Below are positions 1-8,289 of a stretch of 20,184 bases of DNA, in pieces. The first letter of the stretch is position 1, and each line of letters begins with the position of its first letter. Position numbers and translations under genes: made by a program. Location: contig JAEWPN010000031.1 of assembly GCA_023399455.1 (NCBI GenBank), positions 1-20,184 on the forward strand. Reading direction: 5' to 3'. The stretch is from Bacillota bacterium. Its GTDB lineage: Bacteria > Bacillota > Clostridia > Lachnospirales > Lachnospiraceae. The notes below the pieces were generated by a model that made no database searches, was not told where the DNA came from, and was given only the letters and a program-made list of their open reading frames with translations.

Positions 1-15
1 GAAGAGGTACAGAAA

Positions 16-1815
16 ATGAAAGCATCAACAGACCTGCAAAGTATTCTTAAGGCGATAGACAGAAAAGGCTATCCGGCCTATAAAGATACGCGGGGGAGTT
101 ATTCCTTCGGCAAATATGAGTTATCCATAGATCACGTACAGGGAGACCCCTTCGCATCGCCTTCCAAGGTGAGCATACATGTGGAGGGCAAAGCGGCAGG
201 CTTCCCGAAGGAATGCTTCGAGAAAAAGGAACGCAGAATTGCCATGCAGGATTATCTGCTTCGCCTGTTCGGCAAGGAAGTAGATAAATATAATTTTAAA
301 GCAAAGGGCTCCGGCAAAAGCGGCCTTTTATCGGTGACCCGCTGCGGGCAGGAGGTGCTTGAGAGAACGGCATGTGTTATTTTGCCCGAAAACGGATCTG
401 TTATCTTGCGTCTGGAAATCGGATTTCCTGCCAACGGTAGAACGATTTGTGCTCCGGAGCTGGAAAAAATCCTATTCGATTTTCTCCCAAGATGTATACA
501 AGGCGTTTTATTTTACCCAATGTTAAATAAAGAGGAAGTGAAAAAAACTCTTTTTCTTGCGGATGACAGGCACTACATCAGAGAGCAATTAGAGAAAATG
601 GAACTTGCGGCGTTCGTTGCCAACGGTTCTGTACTCCCAAGAGAATCCGGCATTTCGGACAGGCCCATGAAAAACAGCGTACTTTTCGTTTCCCCCAAAT
701 CTATGGAAGTGACCATGAAGCTACCTCATAAAGGCGAAATATCCGGTATGGGAATCAAAAAAGGAATAACCCTCATTGTAGGAGGAGGCTATCATGGGAA
801 GTCCACTCTGTTAAAGGCCCTGGAGCTTGGGGTGTACGACCATATCGCAGACGATGGCAGAGAATATGTCGTTACGGAGTCCGATGCGGTAAAAATACGC
901 GCGGAGGACGGACGCAGCGTGACCGGGGACGACATTTCTTTATTTGTAAATAACCTTCCCGGGGGTAAGGATACCAAGCGGTTCCATACAGAAGACGCCA
1001 GCGGAAGCACCTCTCAGGCAGCGAACGTGGTGGAAGCCATAGAAAGCGGAGCCACACTTTTACTGATAGACGAGGATACCTGTGCGACGAACTTCATGGT
1101 GAGGGATGAACTGATGCAGCGTGTCGTTCACAGGGATAAGGAGCCCATTACCCCTTTTATAGAGAGGGCAAGGTTCCTGTATGAAGAAAATGGTATATCC
1201 TGTGTCATCGTGGCGGGAAGTTCAGGCTCCTATTTCAATATCGCGGACTGCATTATTCAGATGGATCATTATAGGCCGGAGGAAATCACGGGCTTCGCAA
1301 AGGAAGAGGCGAAGGCTTTTCCTCCCGTATCCTTTCCAAAGGATACCCCCTTCATGCCGGATTTTGAGAGGATTCCTATCCGCGCCGCCAAAACTGTGAA
1401 GGAGCACAGAGGGAGTAACCGCTATGCAGAGAAATACGGCCGCGGAGGAAAGAATAGATATGGGGAAAGCGATGAAGGCAGTGTGAGAGAGTCGGAGCGC
1501 ATAAAAATTAAAGGAATGGGAAAAGAAGGAGTTGTTCTCAATAAAGAAACGATTCATCTCCATTATGTAGAGCAGCTTGCCGATTCAGAGCAGGCCTTGG
1601 CGCTAGGCTATTTGCTTGCCTACGCGGAGCAGAACATGTTCGATGGAAAAGAGAACCTTAGGGATATCGTGAATAAGCTGATGACACTAGTGGAGGAAAA
1701 GGGCCTTGCAGCCGTAGTGCAGGGAGGATACCTGCCATCAGGGCTGGCACTTCCCAGAAGGCAGGAGGTATTCGCCTGCTTTAACCGATATAGAAGTCTG
1801 AAAATAGAAAAATAG
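16..1815 (+). CDS. ABC-class ATPase (PF09818-type predicted P-loop ATPase)
   Basis: A 599-residue cytosolic ATPase. The Walker A loop is GGGYHGKST at residues 256-264, a form typical of the 'ABC_ATPase' family. An ABC signature-like ASGSTSQA lies near 328-335, and Walker B (LLLIDEDTCATNF) at 348-360. The N-terminal 240 residues match the family's long non-P-loop part. A basic stretch at 460-495 with RG/RY-type residues could touch nucleic acid. The family includes the trypanosome RNA-editing factor MRB1590, which binds RNA, so an RNA-related role is possible but only inferred. No membrane segments or transporter partner are present, so it is not an importer or exporter NBD. ATG at 16 follows GAAGAGG at 1-7. 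The upstream context is outside the window. Confidence 0.88.
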   Translation: MKASTDLQSILKAIDRKGYPAYKDTRGSYSFGKYELSIDHVQGDPFASPSKVSIHVEGKAAGFPKECFEKKERRIAMQDYLLRLFGKEVDKYNFKAKGSGKSGLLSVTRCGQEVLERTACVILPENGSVILRLEIGFPANGRTICAPELEKILFDFLPRCIQGVLFYPMLNKEEVKKTLFLADDRHYIREQLEKMELAAFVANGSVLPRESGISDRPMKNSVLFVSPKSMEVTMKLPHKGEISGMGIKKGITLIVGGGYHGKSTLLKALELGVYDHIADDGREYVVTESDAVKIRAEDGRSVTGDDISLFVNNLPGGKDTKRFHTEDASGSTSQAANVVEAIESGATLLLIDEDTCATNFMVRDELMQRVVHRDKEPITPFIERARFLYEENGISCVIVAGSSGSYFNIADCIIQMDHYRPEEITGFAKEEAKAFPPVSFPKDTPFMPDFERIPIRAAKTVKEHRGSNRYAEKYGRGGKNRYGESDEGSVRESERIKIKGMGKEGVVLNKETIHLHYVEQLADSEQALALGYLLAYAEQNMFDGKENLRDIVNKLMTLVEEKGLAAVVQGGYLPSGLALPRRQEVFACFNRYRSLKIEK

Positions 1816-1820
1816 CGATA

Positions 1821-1841
1821 AAAAAAGTCCCTGAGGGACTT
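1821..1841 (-). terminator. Rho-independent terminator of the hemerythrin-like gene
   Basis: A perfect 7-bp stem (AAGTCCC/GGGACTT) with a 3-nt loop is flanked by an A-run at 1821-1826, which reads as a U-tract on the minus strand. It lies about 9 nt beyond the hemerythrin-like stop. In the + direction the stem is followed only by TTAATACTTGTT, so it may also slow transcription from the ATPase gene, but weakly. Confidence 0.75.
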
Positions 1842-1849
1842 AATACTTG

Positions 1850-2275
1850 TTAATATACACCGCGTGAATTCAGAAATTTACATAAATCCAGAGCTTCCAC
1901 CAAAATGTGATTAAATAGGAACGACTGCAAATCTTCCTTCAACTGAGTAAGAGTTTTTTTCGGGCGCTTGCTCAGTTCATTCATATCTATGGATAAAATA
2001 TTGTTTTTGAAGTCGTTGAGAGATTGTTTGTTTTTGGAAGAATAAGGATATTTGTACTTATCCATGAGACTTTCTTCGGTATAGAACTGATAAGAGGCAT
2101 AATCCCGCAAATCACAAACAATATCCAGAAGCTGTTGGTTGGAAACGTTCCGGCAGTCGTTCATGATAAGTTGTTCCATAGCTCTGCCAATACGAAATAG
2201 CTCGCGGTGCTGTGCATCGATAATCGCAACGCCACATTCCATTTCCTTGCACCAATCAAATTTAAAATCGAACAT
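1850..2275 (-). CDS. Hemerythrin-fold protein with a degraded di-iron site
   Basis: This 141-residue protein has the bacteriohemerythrin layout: an N-terminal F-W segment (DWCKEMECGVAIIDAQH), helix A His in AQHRELF (H23), the QFYTEE/LM segment and a late NHI (H123). With standard bacteriohemerythrin spacing the ligands should be H, H, E, H, H, H, D. Here H23, E67 and H123 remain, but the second His is Q63, the HxxxH pair is N82/L86, and the Asp position is A128. The fold is likely kept while normal di-iron oxygen binding is doubtful; it could be a sensor, a scaffold or a different metal binder. The start is supported by GGAGGT (plus-strand 2280-2285) 4 nt before the ATG. It is the only minus-strand gene here and is transcribed divergently from the Mrr-like gene. 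Confidence 0.8.
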   Translation of the reverse strand: MFDFKFDWCKEMECGVAIIDAQHRELFRIGRAMEQLIMNDCRNVSNQQLLDIVCDLRDYASYQFYTEESLMDKYKYPYSSKNKQSLNDFKNNILSIDMNELSKRPKKTLTQLKEDLQSFLFNHILVEALDLCKFLNSRGVY

Positions 2276-2340
2276 ATTTACCTCCGGTAAGATGAAAATG
2301 ATTAAGAGTTTTAACCATGACGTGCAAAACGAACATTACT

Positions 2341-2369
2341 ATAATATACTACTAAAGTACTATCTGCAA
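2341..2369 (-). promoter_or_regulatory. Sigma-A-type promoter for the hemerythrin-like gene
   Basis: On the minus strand TTGCAG (plus 2364-2369) and TATTAT (plus 2341-2346) are separated by exactly 17 nt, about 65 nt before the ATG. The spacer holds a small dyad (TACT-AA-AGTA, plus 2350-2359) that might be an operator. The assignment rests on sequence only. Confidence 0.5.
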
Positions 2370-2469
2370 CCATAAAATAAAAATTAATGATAAATTTTAT
2401 GTAAAAACATAGGCAGAAAGTACATATATACTTATGAATTTTTTTTGAGAATGTTAAGGAGACTGTACA

Positions 2470-2904
2470 ATGGTACTAATAAGTGCGATTGCCGCCATAT
2501 CTTTGATGGCAGTTATTACATTAATATGCATTATGAAGCGCAAGGTGGGAGGACCTTCCCCGATTGATGAGATGGAGGGACGGGATTTTGAGCAGTTTTG
2601 TGCGGAGCTATTGAAGGAAAGAGGCTTCGTTGAGGTGGAGGTAACGAAAGGCAGCGGCGATTATGGCATTGATATATTAGCTGAGAAGGACGGAGTTACT
2701 TATGCCATCCAATGTAAACGCTATGATTCCCCGGTAGGAGTGAAGGCAATACAAGAAGCATACGCGGGCAGAGACTACTACGACCGCATGGTAGGCGCAG
2801 TACTTACTAACCAATATTTTACAGCGCCTGCCGTAGAGGCGGCAAAAAAGTTAAAAATATTATTATGGGACAGAGGATACTTGGACAGCATGATGCAGGA
2901 ATAG
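2470..2904 (+). CDS. Membrane-anchored Mrr-type restriction endonuclease-like protein
   Basis: A 144-residue protein with one N-terminal membrane helix (about residues 3-22), a basic cytoplasmic flank (MKRK) and a PD-(D/E)xK nuclease domain of the Mrr_cat type. Key residues are E41 in the GRDFEQFCAELL helix, D68 in GDYGIDI and Q81-x-K83 in IQCKRY, so the catalytic set looks intact. It has no recognition domain, methylase or partner subunit nearby, so it is an orphan. Such small anchored nucleases are widespread in Bacillota and mostly uncharacterised. Restriction, DNA uptake or repair roles are all guesses. AAGGAGA at 2456-2462 sits 7 nt before the ATG. A possible -10 (TATACT, 2427-2432) lacks a good -35. 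Confidence 0.82.
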   Translation: MVLISAIAAISLMAVITLICIMKRKVGGPSPIDEMEGRDFEQFCAELLKERGFVEVEVTKGSGDYGIDILAEKDGVTYAIQCKRYDSPVGVKAIQEAYAGRDYYDRMVGAVLTNQYFTAPAVEAAKKLKILLWDRGYLDSMMQE

Positions 2905-2911
2905 ATAATTA

Positions 2912-2940
2912 TTGACTCCCACTCCAAAAAGAAGTACGAT
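2912..2940 (+). promoter_or_regulatory. Possible promoter of the chemoreceptor gene
   Basis: TTGACT (2912-2917) and TACGAT (2935-2940) are 17 nt apart, just after the nuclease stop codon. The -35 is good and the -10 is moderate (4 of 6). No sigma-D/FliA-type flagellar promoter (TAAA then GCCGATAA) and no recognisable c-di-GMP riboswitch is seen in the 113-nt gap. Confidence 0.4.
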
Positions 2941-3017
2941 GTATACTACTATTATATTCGCGGCAGAATACAATTCTTTGGGACCGCGTTCATCTATTTT
3001 CCAGGAGGGAAGCACGA

Positions 3018-4775
3018 ATGAAAAGGGAGAAAAGAGGTACTAAATTTACTATTCAGTTCAAGTTGATTATTATTTGCAGCCTTTTGTTGATAATACCGTT
3101 GCTGTTGACGGGTGTTTTCAGCTATATGACAGCCAAGTCGGAGCTCGATAAAAAGGGCGAGATCATATTAAAAAACAGTGTGGAGCAGGCGCTTCAACTG
3201 ATAGATGCGAAACAGGCGGAGGTAGAGAGGGGAACTCTGACTCTCGAGGAGGCACAAGAACAAGTCAAGGTTGCCTTGCTTGGAGAAAAGGATGCGGAAG
3301 GGAAGCGCCTGATTAACTCTACGGTTAACTTGGGACAAAACGGATACTTTGTCGTGTACGATGCACAAGGCAATGAAGTTGCCCACCCGTCTCTGGAAGG
3401 ACAGAATGTATGGGATGTGGAAGATAAGAGCGGCGACGGCACGAAATTTGTTCAGGAGCAAATCAACTCGGGAATTAATGGTGGCGGCTATGTGACTTAT
3501 ACTTGGAACCTGCCTGACTCCGAGGCGACGGCACTTAAGATATCCTACCAGAAGCAGGAAGCAGACTGGGGATGGATCGTGTCGGCCGGCTCCTATGCTA
3601 TGGACTATAACGAAGGTGCTACTACCATTTTGCAAACGCTGACTATAGTCCTGATCGTATCACTCATCGTCGGCCTGATGATTATTTTGCTTTTCGCCCG
3701 CCACATTTCCATGCCTATCCGCCAAATAGGCAGATCCTTGGAGCAGGTTTCGGACGGAAATATCAGTATTCCGGCGCTGGCAGTTAAGAACCGGGATGAG
3801 ACAGGGCTATTAGGTCAGTCCTTCAATACCATGCTCTATAATATGCAGGATCTTGTGGCAGCCCTGAAAGAATCTTCAAGTACAGTTCTTCGATTCTCGG
3901 ATTCTCTTGCCGGCATAACGGATGAAACCTCCAAGGCGATCAACGAAGTGGCTGTTACCATTCAGGAAGTCGCAAGTGCCGTATCTGATGAGGCTTCCAG
4001 CGTTGCAGACACGGTGAACAAGGTGGACGCGCTGGCAAATAACATAGAATCGGTGTCGGAATCGACAGAAGAAATGAACCGCACCACACAGAATACAGAA
4101 GAACTGCGGGAGAGCGGACTGAATGCCGTCGAGATGCTTTCGTCTTCCATGAGCAAGACGAATGGCGCGATTCGTGAAATTGATGAAGTCATTAATAAAG
4201 TAATGGAAAGTGCTAACAATATACATTCGGTAACGGAAGCGATTATCCAAATATCCGAGCAGACCAACCTCCTTGCCCTCAACGCTTCCATAGAAGCGGC
4301 CAGAGCGGGAGAGGCGGGAAAAGGCTTCGCGGTGGTCGCAGAGGAAATTCGCAAGCTTGCGGAGCAGTCCGCTGCGGAAGTAGGAGAAATAAACGGCGCT
4401 ATCAGCGAGATCCATACATATGCGAATTCTTCTGTAAAGACGATGTCTTCGGTTCTTGGAGTTATAGAAGAGCAGTCCTTGGCGGTTGATAATACGAAGG
4501 AGGCGTTTGTAAATATCGCGGAAGAAATAAAGGTACTCATTGACGGAGTATTGTCAATTACGGAGGATAGCAGGCAGATGCGCCAGATGAAGGACGAAAT
4601 CGTAGGAAATATGGAATCCATTTCCGCATCTACGGAAGAGACATCTGCAGCTACGCAGGAAGTCTCAGCGACTTCAGAAGAACAGCTGGCATCCATGGAA
4701 GAGGTAGCCGCTCAAACCAATGAACTGAAGGAGTTGGCGGAGCAGTTAGAAGCGGTTGTGCAAAGATTTAAGTAA
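3018..4775 (+). CDS. Methyl-accepting chemotaxis protein (Cache-HAMP-MCP signal)
   Basis: A 585-residue transmembrane chemoreceptor. TM1 spans about 13-37. The extracytoplasmic sensor is at about 40-200 and looks like a single Cache domain ([19 protein letters not shown] followed by GGGYVTYTW and [10 protein letters not shown]). TM2 spans about 203-226, HAMP about 227-280, and a long coiled-coil signalling domain follows. The conserved hairpin tip is at 414-451 ([19 protein letters not shown]). It should bind a small ligand outside and control CheA/CheW inside. The ligand cannot be read from sequence, although Cache domains often bind small organic acids or amino acids. There is no C-terminal CheR-docking pentapeptide. 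AGGAGGG at 3003-3009 precedes the ATG. It is monocistronic, ending at the terminator at 4856, and no che or flagellar gene is in the window. Confidence 0.95.
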   Translation: MKREKRGTKFTIQFKLIIICSLLLIIPLLLTGVFSYMTAKSELDKKGEIILKNSVEQALQLIDAKQAEVERGTLTLEEAQEQVKVALLGEKDAEGKRLINSTVNLGQNGYFVVYDAQGNEVAHPSLEGQNVWDVEDKSGDGTKFVQEQINSGINGGGYVTYTWNLPDSEATALKISYQKQEADWGWIVSAGSYAMDYNEGATTILQTLTIVLIVSLIVGLMIILLFARHISMPIRQIGRSLEQVSDGNISIPALAVKNRDETGLLGQSFNTMLYNMQDLVAALKESSSTVLRFSDSLAGITDETSKAINEVAVTIQEVASAVSDEASSVADTVNKVDALANNIESVSESTEEMNRTTQNTEELRESGLNAVEMLSSSMSKTNGAIREIDEVINKVMESANNIHSVTEAIIQISEQTNLLALNASIEAARAGEAGKGFAVVAEEIRKLAEQSAAEVGEINGAISEIHTYANSSVKTMSSVLGVIEEQSLAVDNTKEAFVNIAEEIKVLIDGVLSITEDSRQMRQMKDEIVGNMESISASTEETSAATQEVSATSEEQLASMEEVAAQTNELKELAEQLEAVVQRFK

Positions 4776-4855
4776 TAGAAAACAGAATTATTGGATAATA
4801 AAAGTGAAGCGAAGAGCACTAGCTGATTTATAATTAAACGATAATATATTGCATG

Positions 4856-4891
4856 AAAAGTTGTATCATTTAAAATGGTACAACTTTTTTT
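4856..4891 (+). terminator. Strong Rho-independent terminator after the chemoreceptor
   Basis: A long stem (AAAAGTTGTA / TACAACTTTT, continued by a U-G pair and CATT/AATG) closes on a short loop and ends in seven Ts at 4885-4891. It lies about 80 nt beyond the stop codon. This separates the chemoreceptor from the arabinose operon. Confidence 0.85.
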
Positions 4892-4920
4892 AATTTGTAT
4901 TATAAATACACTTTTATATA

Positions 4921-4949
4921 TTGACAAGTAAAAGGGAAAAATATATTAT
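4921..4949 (+). promoter_or_regulatory. Sigma-A promoter of the arabinose operon
   Basis: A consensus TTGACA (4921-4926) and TATTAT (4944-4949) are spaced by 17 nt. Transcription would begin near 4956, leaving a 5' leader of about 190 nt before araA. A 12-bp dyad TTTAC-TG-GTAAA at 4963-4974 lies right after the predicted start and is well placed for a repressor. Confidence 0.72.
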
Positions 4950-4962
4950 TATTCTATAAAGA

Positions 4963-4974
4963 TTTACTGGTAAA
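4963..4974 (+). promoter_or_regulatory. Candidate operator dyad just after the ara transcription start
   Basis: TTTAC-TG-GTAAA is a perfect 5+5 inverted repeat about 7-18 nt downstream of the predicted start. Its position suits repression of initiation or early elongation. No cognate regulator gene is in the window and the site does not match the Bacillus AraR consensus, so the protein is unknown. Confidence 0.35.
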
Positions 4975-5015
4975 CGGTAGATGTTTATATGTATTACATA
5001 AGATATGATTGAAAC

Positions 5016-5129
5016 TTGCGTCGGCAGAGCTCATATAGAACAATACAACTGACGCAAAAAGAGTACAACTTTGCCGACATGTCGGCCTCTGCGATCGGCA
5101 TATCGGTATAACAACTACAAACAACAAGC
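5016..5129 (+). promoter_or_regulatory. Structured 5' leader of the arabinose operon
   Basis: The gap between the chemoreceptor and araA (4776-5147) holds a terminator, a promoter and this leader, with no gene. Within it TTGCGTC (5016-5022) can pair with GACGCAA (5051-5057). GTCGGCAGAG (5020-5029) can pair over 10 bp, one of them G-U, with CTTTGCCGAC (5069-5078). TGCCGA (5072-5077) can also pair with TCGGCA at 5095-5100 or fold on GTCGGC at 5081-5086. The pairings exclude each other. GCCGACATGTCGGC (5073-5086) is a perfect palindrome. TACAACT recurs at 5044 and 5064, exactly 20 bp apart, and ATCGG(C/T)AT is repeated in tandem at 5094-5109. An A/C-rich unstructured linker leads to AGGAGG at 5134-5139. 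It matches no riboswitch class that I recognise. Confidence 0.45.
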
Positions 5130-5147
5130 TTATAGGAGGATTGAATA

Positions 5148-6644
5148 ATGAAAACAGGAAAGAATTATAAATTTTGGTTTTGCACCGGCTCTCAGGATTT
5201 GTATGGAGATGAATGTCTCGCAAAGGTAGCGGAGCATTCAAAGATTATTGTAGAGAATCTGAACAAGTCCGGCATACTGCCTTTTGAAATCGTATGGAAG
5301 CCCACTCTGATTACTAATGAGCTCATAAGAAAGACCTTCAACGAAGCTAATGCGGACGTAGAATGCGCTGGCGTTATCACATGGATGCACACCTTTTCCC
5401 CTGCGAAGTCATGGATACTCGGACTTCAGGAATACAGAAAGCCGCTGATGCACCTTCATACCCAGTTTAACGAAGAGATTCCTTACGACACCATCGATAT
5501 GGATTTCATGAACGAGAACCAGTCCGCTCACGGAGACCGGGAATACGGACATATCGTAAGCCGTATGGGAATCGAGAGAAAGATCGTAGTCGGGCATTGG
5601 AGCGATAAAGAAGTTCAGAAGAATCTTGCTGACTGGATGAGAACAGCGATCGGCATCATGGAATCCTCTCATATCCGCGTATGCCGTATTGCGGACAACA
5701 TGAGAAACGTAGCGGTAACGGAAGGTGATAAAGTAGAAGCGCAGATCAAATTCGGGTGGGAAATCGATGCTTATCCCGTCAATGAGATCATAGAATATGT
5801 AAAGGATGTAAAAGAGGGGGAAATTAATTCTCTCGTTGACGAATATTATACCAAATATGATATAATCTTGGAAGGAAGAGATGCGGCTGAGTTCAGAAGA
5901 CACGTGGCTGTTCAGGCAGGTATTGAAATCGGCTTCGAGAAATTCCTGGAAGAGAAGAACTATCAGGCTATCGTTACCCACTTCGGAGATTTAGGAGAGC
6001 TGAAGCAGCTTCCGGGACTGGCTATCCAGAGACTTATGGAAAAAGGCTACGGCTTTGGCGGCGAAGGTGACTGGAAGACGGCAGCTATGGTTCGTTTGAT
6101 GAAGATTATGACTTCCGGTATTAAGGATGCCAAGGGGACCTCCTTTATGGAAGATTATACCTATAACCTTGTGCCCGGCAAGGAAGGCATTCTTCAGGCT
6201 CATATGCTGGAGGTATGTCCTACCGTCGCGGACGGAAAAGCAGGAATCAAAGTAAATCCGCTTTCCATGGGTAACAGAGAAGAGCCTGCCCGTCTTGTAT
6301 TTACTTCCAAGACTGGTCCGGGGGTAGCTACCTCCCTGATCGATTTAGGAACGAGATTCCGTCTGATCATCAATGCGGTGGACTGTAAGAAGGTAGAAAA
6401 GCCTATGCCGAAGCTTCCGGTTGCGACAGCATTCTGGACGCCTCAGCCTAACCTTAAGGTAGGAGCGGAGGCTTGGATACTGGCAGGCGGCGCACACCAT
6501 ACGGCATTCTCTTATGATCTTAGTGTGGAGCAGATGGCAGACTGGGCGGCAGCTATGGGAATCGAAAGCGTTGTTATCGATAATGATACGACGATCAGGA
6601 ACTTCAAGAATGAACTCAGATGGAATGAAATCGCATTCAGATAA
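5148..6644 (+). CDS. araA: L-arabinose isomerase
   Basis: Converts L-arabinose to L-ribulose in the cytosol, the first step of the isomerase pathway. The 498-residue length is normal for the family. The metal and catalytic residues are visible: E306 (GGEGDWKTAAM), E335 (TSFMEDYTYN), H352 (LQAHMLEVCP) and the His450-His451 pair (GGAHHTAFSYDL). The N-terminal WFCTGSQDLYG is the family start. AGGAGG at 5134-5139 is 8 nt before the ATG. It is the first gene of araA-araB-araD, which starts at the promoter at 4921 and ends at the 9005 stem. Regulation is likely through the dyads and the leader between the promoter and this gene. Confidence 0.97.
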   Translation: MKTGKNYKFWFCTGSQDLYGDECLAKVAEHSKIIVENLNKSGILPFEIVWKPTLITNELIRKTFNEANADVECAGVITWMHTFSPAKSWILGLQEYRKPLMHLHTQFNEEIPYDTIDMDFMNENQSAHGDREYGHIVSRMGIERKIVVGHWSDKEVQKNLADWMRTAIGIMESSHIRVCRIADNMRNVAVTEGDKVEAQIKFGWEIDAYPVNEIIEYVKDVKEGEINSLVDEYYTKYDIILEGRDAAEFRRHVAVQAGIEIGFEKFLEEKNYQAIVTHFGDLGELKQLPGLAIQRLMEKGYGFGGEGDWKTAAMVRLMKIMTSGIKDAKGTSFMEDYTYNLVPGKEGILQAHMLEVCPTVADGKAGIKVNPLSMGNREEPARLVFTSKTGPGVATSLIDLGTRFRLIINAVDCKKVEKPMPKLPVATAFWTPQPNLKVGAEAWILAGGAHHTAFSYDLSVEQMADWAAAMGIESVVIDNDTTIRNFKNELRWNEIAFR

Positions 6645-6683
6645 TAACATGGGCGTCAAGCAAGGAAAGGGAAGGGGTATCGG

Positions 6684-8279
6684 ATGAAAGACATAAAAGA
6701 GATGATACTGGCCGGTAAGACGGCGATTGGAATTGAACTCGGATCTACCAGAATAAAGGCGGTCTTGATAGGGGAAGACAATTCTCCTATCGCTTCCGGC
6801 AGCTTTGGATGGGAAAATCAATACAAAGATAATTTTTGGACCTACAGTCTGGAGGACGTATGGAAGGGTCTTCAGGAGAGTTATCGCGCTTTGGCGGCGG
6901 AGGTGAAGAGCAAATATGATGTTTCCCTCCAAACGGTAGGATCCATCGGCTTCAGTGCCATGATGCACGGATATATGGCATTTGATAAAGAGGGCGAGCT
7001 TCTCGTCCCGTTCCGTACATGGAGAAATACTACCACCGGTGAGGCGGCGGCAGAGCTGACCGAACTGTTCCGGTATAACATTCCCCAGAGATGGAGCATT
7101 TCTCATTTGAGACAGGCGATTCTGGGTAAAGAAGCTCATGTGAAAAACATCGATTTCTTCACAACCCTTGCCGGCTACGTGCATTGGATGCTGACGGGAG
7201 AAAGAGTGCTGGGCGTAGGCGACGCTTCCGGTATGTTCCCTATAGATATCGATACTGCGGATTATAATGAGCGTATGGTAGGACAGTTCGACAAGTTGGT
7301 AGCAGGAGAGAACTATCCATGGAAACTTAGGGAGATTCTTCCGAAGGTGCTCTGCGCGGGAGAAAGCGCCGGAGTGCTTACGGAGGAAGGTGCAAAGCTG
7401 TTAGATCCTACGGGCGGCTTGAAGGCAGGAATTCCCCTTTGCCCTCCGGAAGGGGATGCAGGAACCGGTATGGCAGCTACCAACAGCGTAGCGGTGAGAA
7501 CAGGAAATGTTTCTGCCGGAACAAGCATATTCGCCATGATTGTGTTGGAAAAGGAGCTTTCCAAGGTATATCCTGAAATAGACCTGGTTACTACGCCGGA
7601 TGGCAGTCTGGTGGGAATGGTTCATTGCAATAACTGTACGTCGGACTTAAATGCATGGGTTAATATATTTAAGGAATTTATGGAGACGATAGGCCTTACT
7701 GTGAACATGGGCAAACTTTATGATGATTTATATTTTAAAGCTCTGGAAGGAGATGCAGACTGCGGCGGATTGGTGTCCTACTGCTATTTCTCGGGAGAAC
7801 CCGTTACCGGTTTCGATGAGGGACGTCCTCTGTTCGCCCGCGAGATGAACTGCAATTTTAACCTCGCCAACTTCATGAGGAGCCACTTATATTCTTCTTT
7901 GGCAGCATTGAAGATTGGTTTGGACATTTTGTTCAAGGAAGAGAAAGTTCAGGCCGATGAAATCTTCGGACACGGTGGTTTGTTTAAGACCAAGGGCGTT
8001 GGACAAGGATTTTTGGCGGCGGCTATGGATACTCCCGTATCTGTTATGGAGACGGCCGGAGAAGGCGGAGCATGGGGAATCGCTCTTCTGGCTTCCTTTA
8101 TGCAGAACAAAGCGAAAGACGAGACGCTTTCAGAATATTTGAACGAGAAAGTATTTGCAGGAAATAAAGGCACTAAGATGGAACCTGATGTTAAAGATGT
8201 GGCTGGTTTTGATGCATTTATCAGCCGCTATAAAGCAGGCTTCCCTATGGAACGGGCAGCCGTAGAGTCTATGAAATAA
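6684..8279 (+). CDS. araB: FGGY-family carbohydrate kinase, probable L-ribulokinase
   Basis: A 531-residue FGGY kinase: phosphate-1 loop [15 protein letters not shown] (16-30), substrate-side segment [13 protein letters not shown] (89-101), the catalytic Asp in [11 protein letters not shown] (D258), and the C-terminal nucleotide part [14 protein letters not shown] (429-442) with [12 protein letters not shown]. It is not the classical enterobacterial AraB type. It belongs to the clostridial kinases, often labelled xylulokinase-like, that sit between araA and araD and have been shown in Clostridium to be a replacement ribulokinase (araK). Phosphorylation of L-ribulose to L-ribulose 5-phosphate is therefore inferred mainly from context. 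It starts 39 nt after araA with GGAAGGGG upstream and lies 10 nt before araD, so it is in the same operon. Confidence 0.85.
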   Translation: MKDIKEMILAGKTAIGIELGSTRIKAVLIGEDNSPIASGSFGWENQYKDNFWTYSLEDVWKGLQESYRALAAEVKSKYDVSLQTVGSIGFSAMMHGYMAFDKEGELLVPFRTWRNTTTGEAAAELTELFRYNIPQRWSISHLRQAILGKEAHVKNIDFFTTLAGYVHWMLTGERVLGVGDASGMFPIDIDTADYNERMVGQFDKLVAGENYPWKLREILPKVLCAGESAGVLTEEGAKLLDPTGGLKAGIPLCPPEGDAGTGMAATNSVAVRTGNVSAGTSIFAMIVLEKELSKVYPEIDLVTTPDGSLVGMVHCNNCTSDLNAWVNIFKEFMETIGLTVNMGKLYDDLYFKALEGDADCGGLVSYCYFSGEPVTGFDEGRPLFAREMNCNFNLANFMRSHLYSSLAALKIGLDILFKEEKVQADEIFGHGGLFKTKGVGQGFLAAAMDTPVSVMETAGEGGAWGIALLASFMQNKAKDETLSEYLNEKVFAGNKGTKMEPDVKDVAGFDAFISRYKAGFPMERAAVESMK

Positions 8280-8289
8280 GAGGAGAAAT

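Noticed and set aside
2905..3017. Possible c-di-GMP riboswitch or flagellar-sigma promoter before the chemoreceptor
   Set aside because: Neither the conserved riboswitch core nor a TAAA/GCCGATAA pair was found; an ordinary promoter candidate explains the gap.
3962..4696. 244-codon Ser/Ile-rich minus-strand frame inside the chemoreceptor gene
   Set aside because: It arises from the antisense of the Glu/Ala/Ser-rich coiled coil; no start signal.
6345..7184. 279-codon minus-strand frame spanning araA-araB
   Set aside because: Opposes two clear genes and shows no recognisable protein features; a composition shadow.
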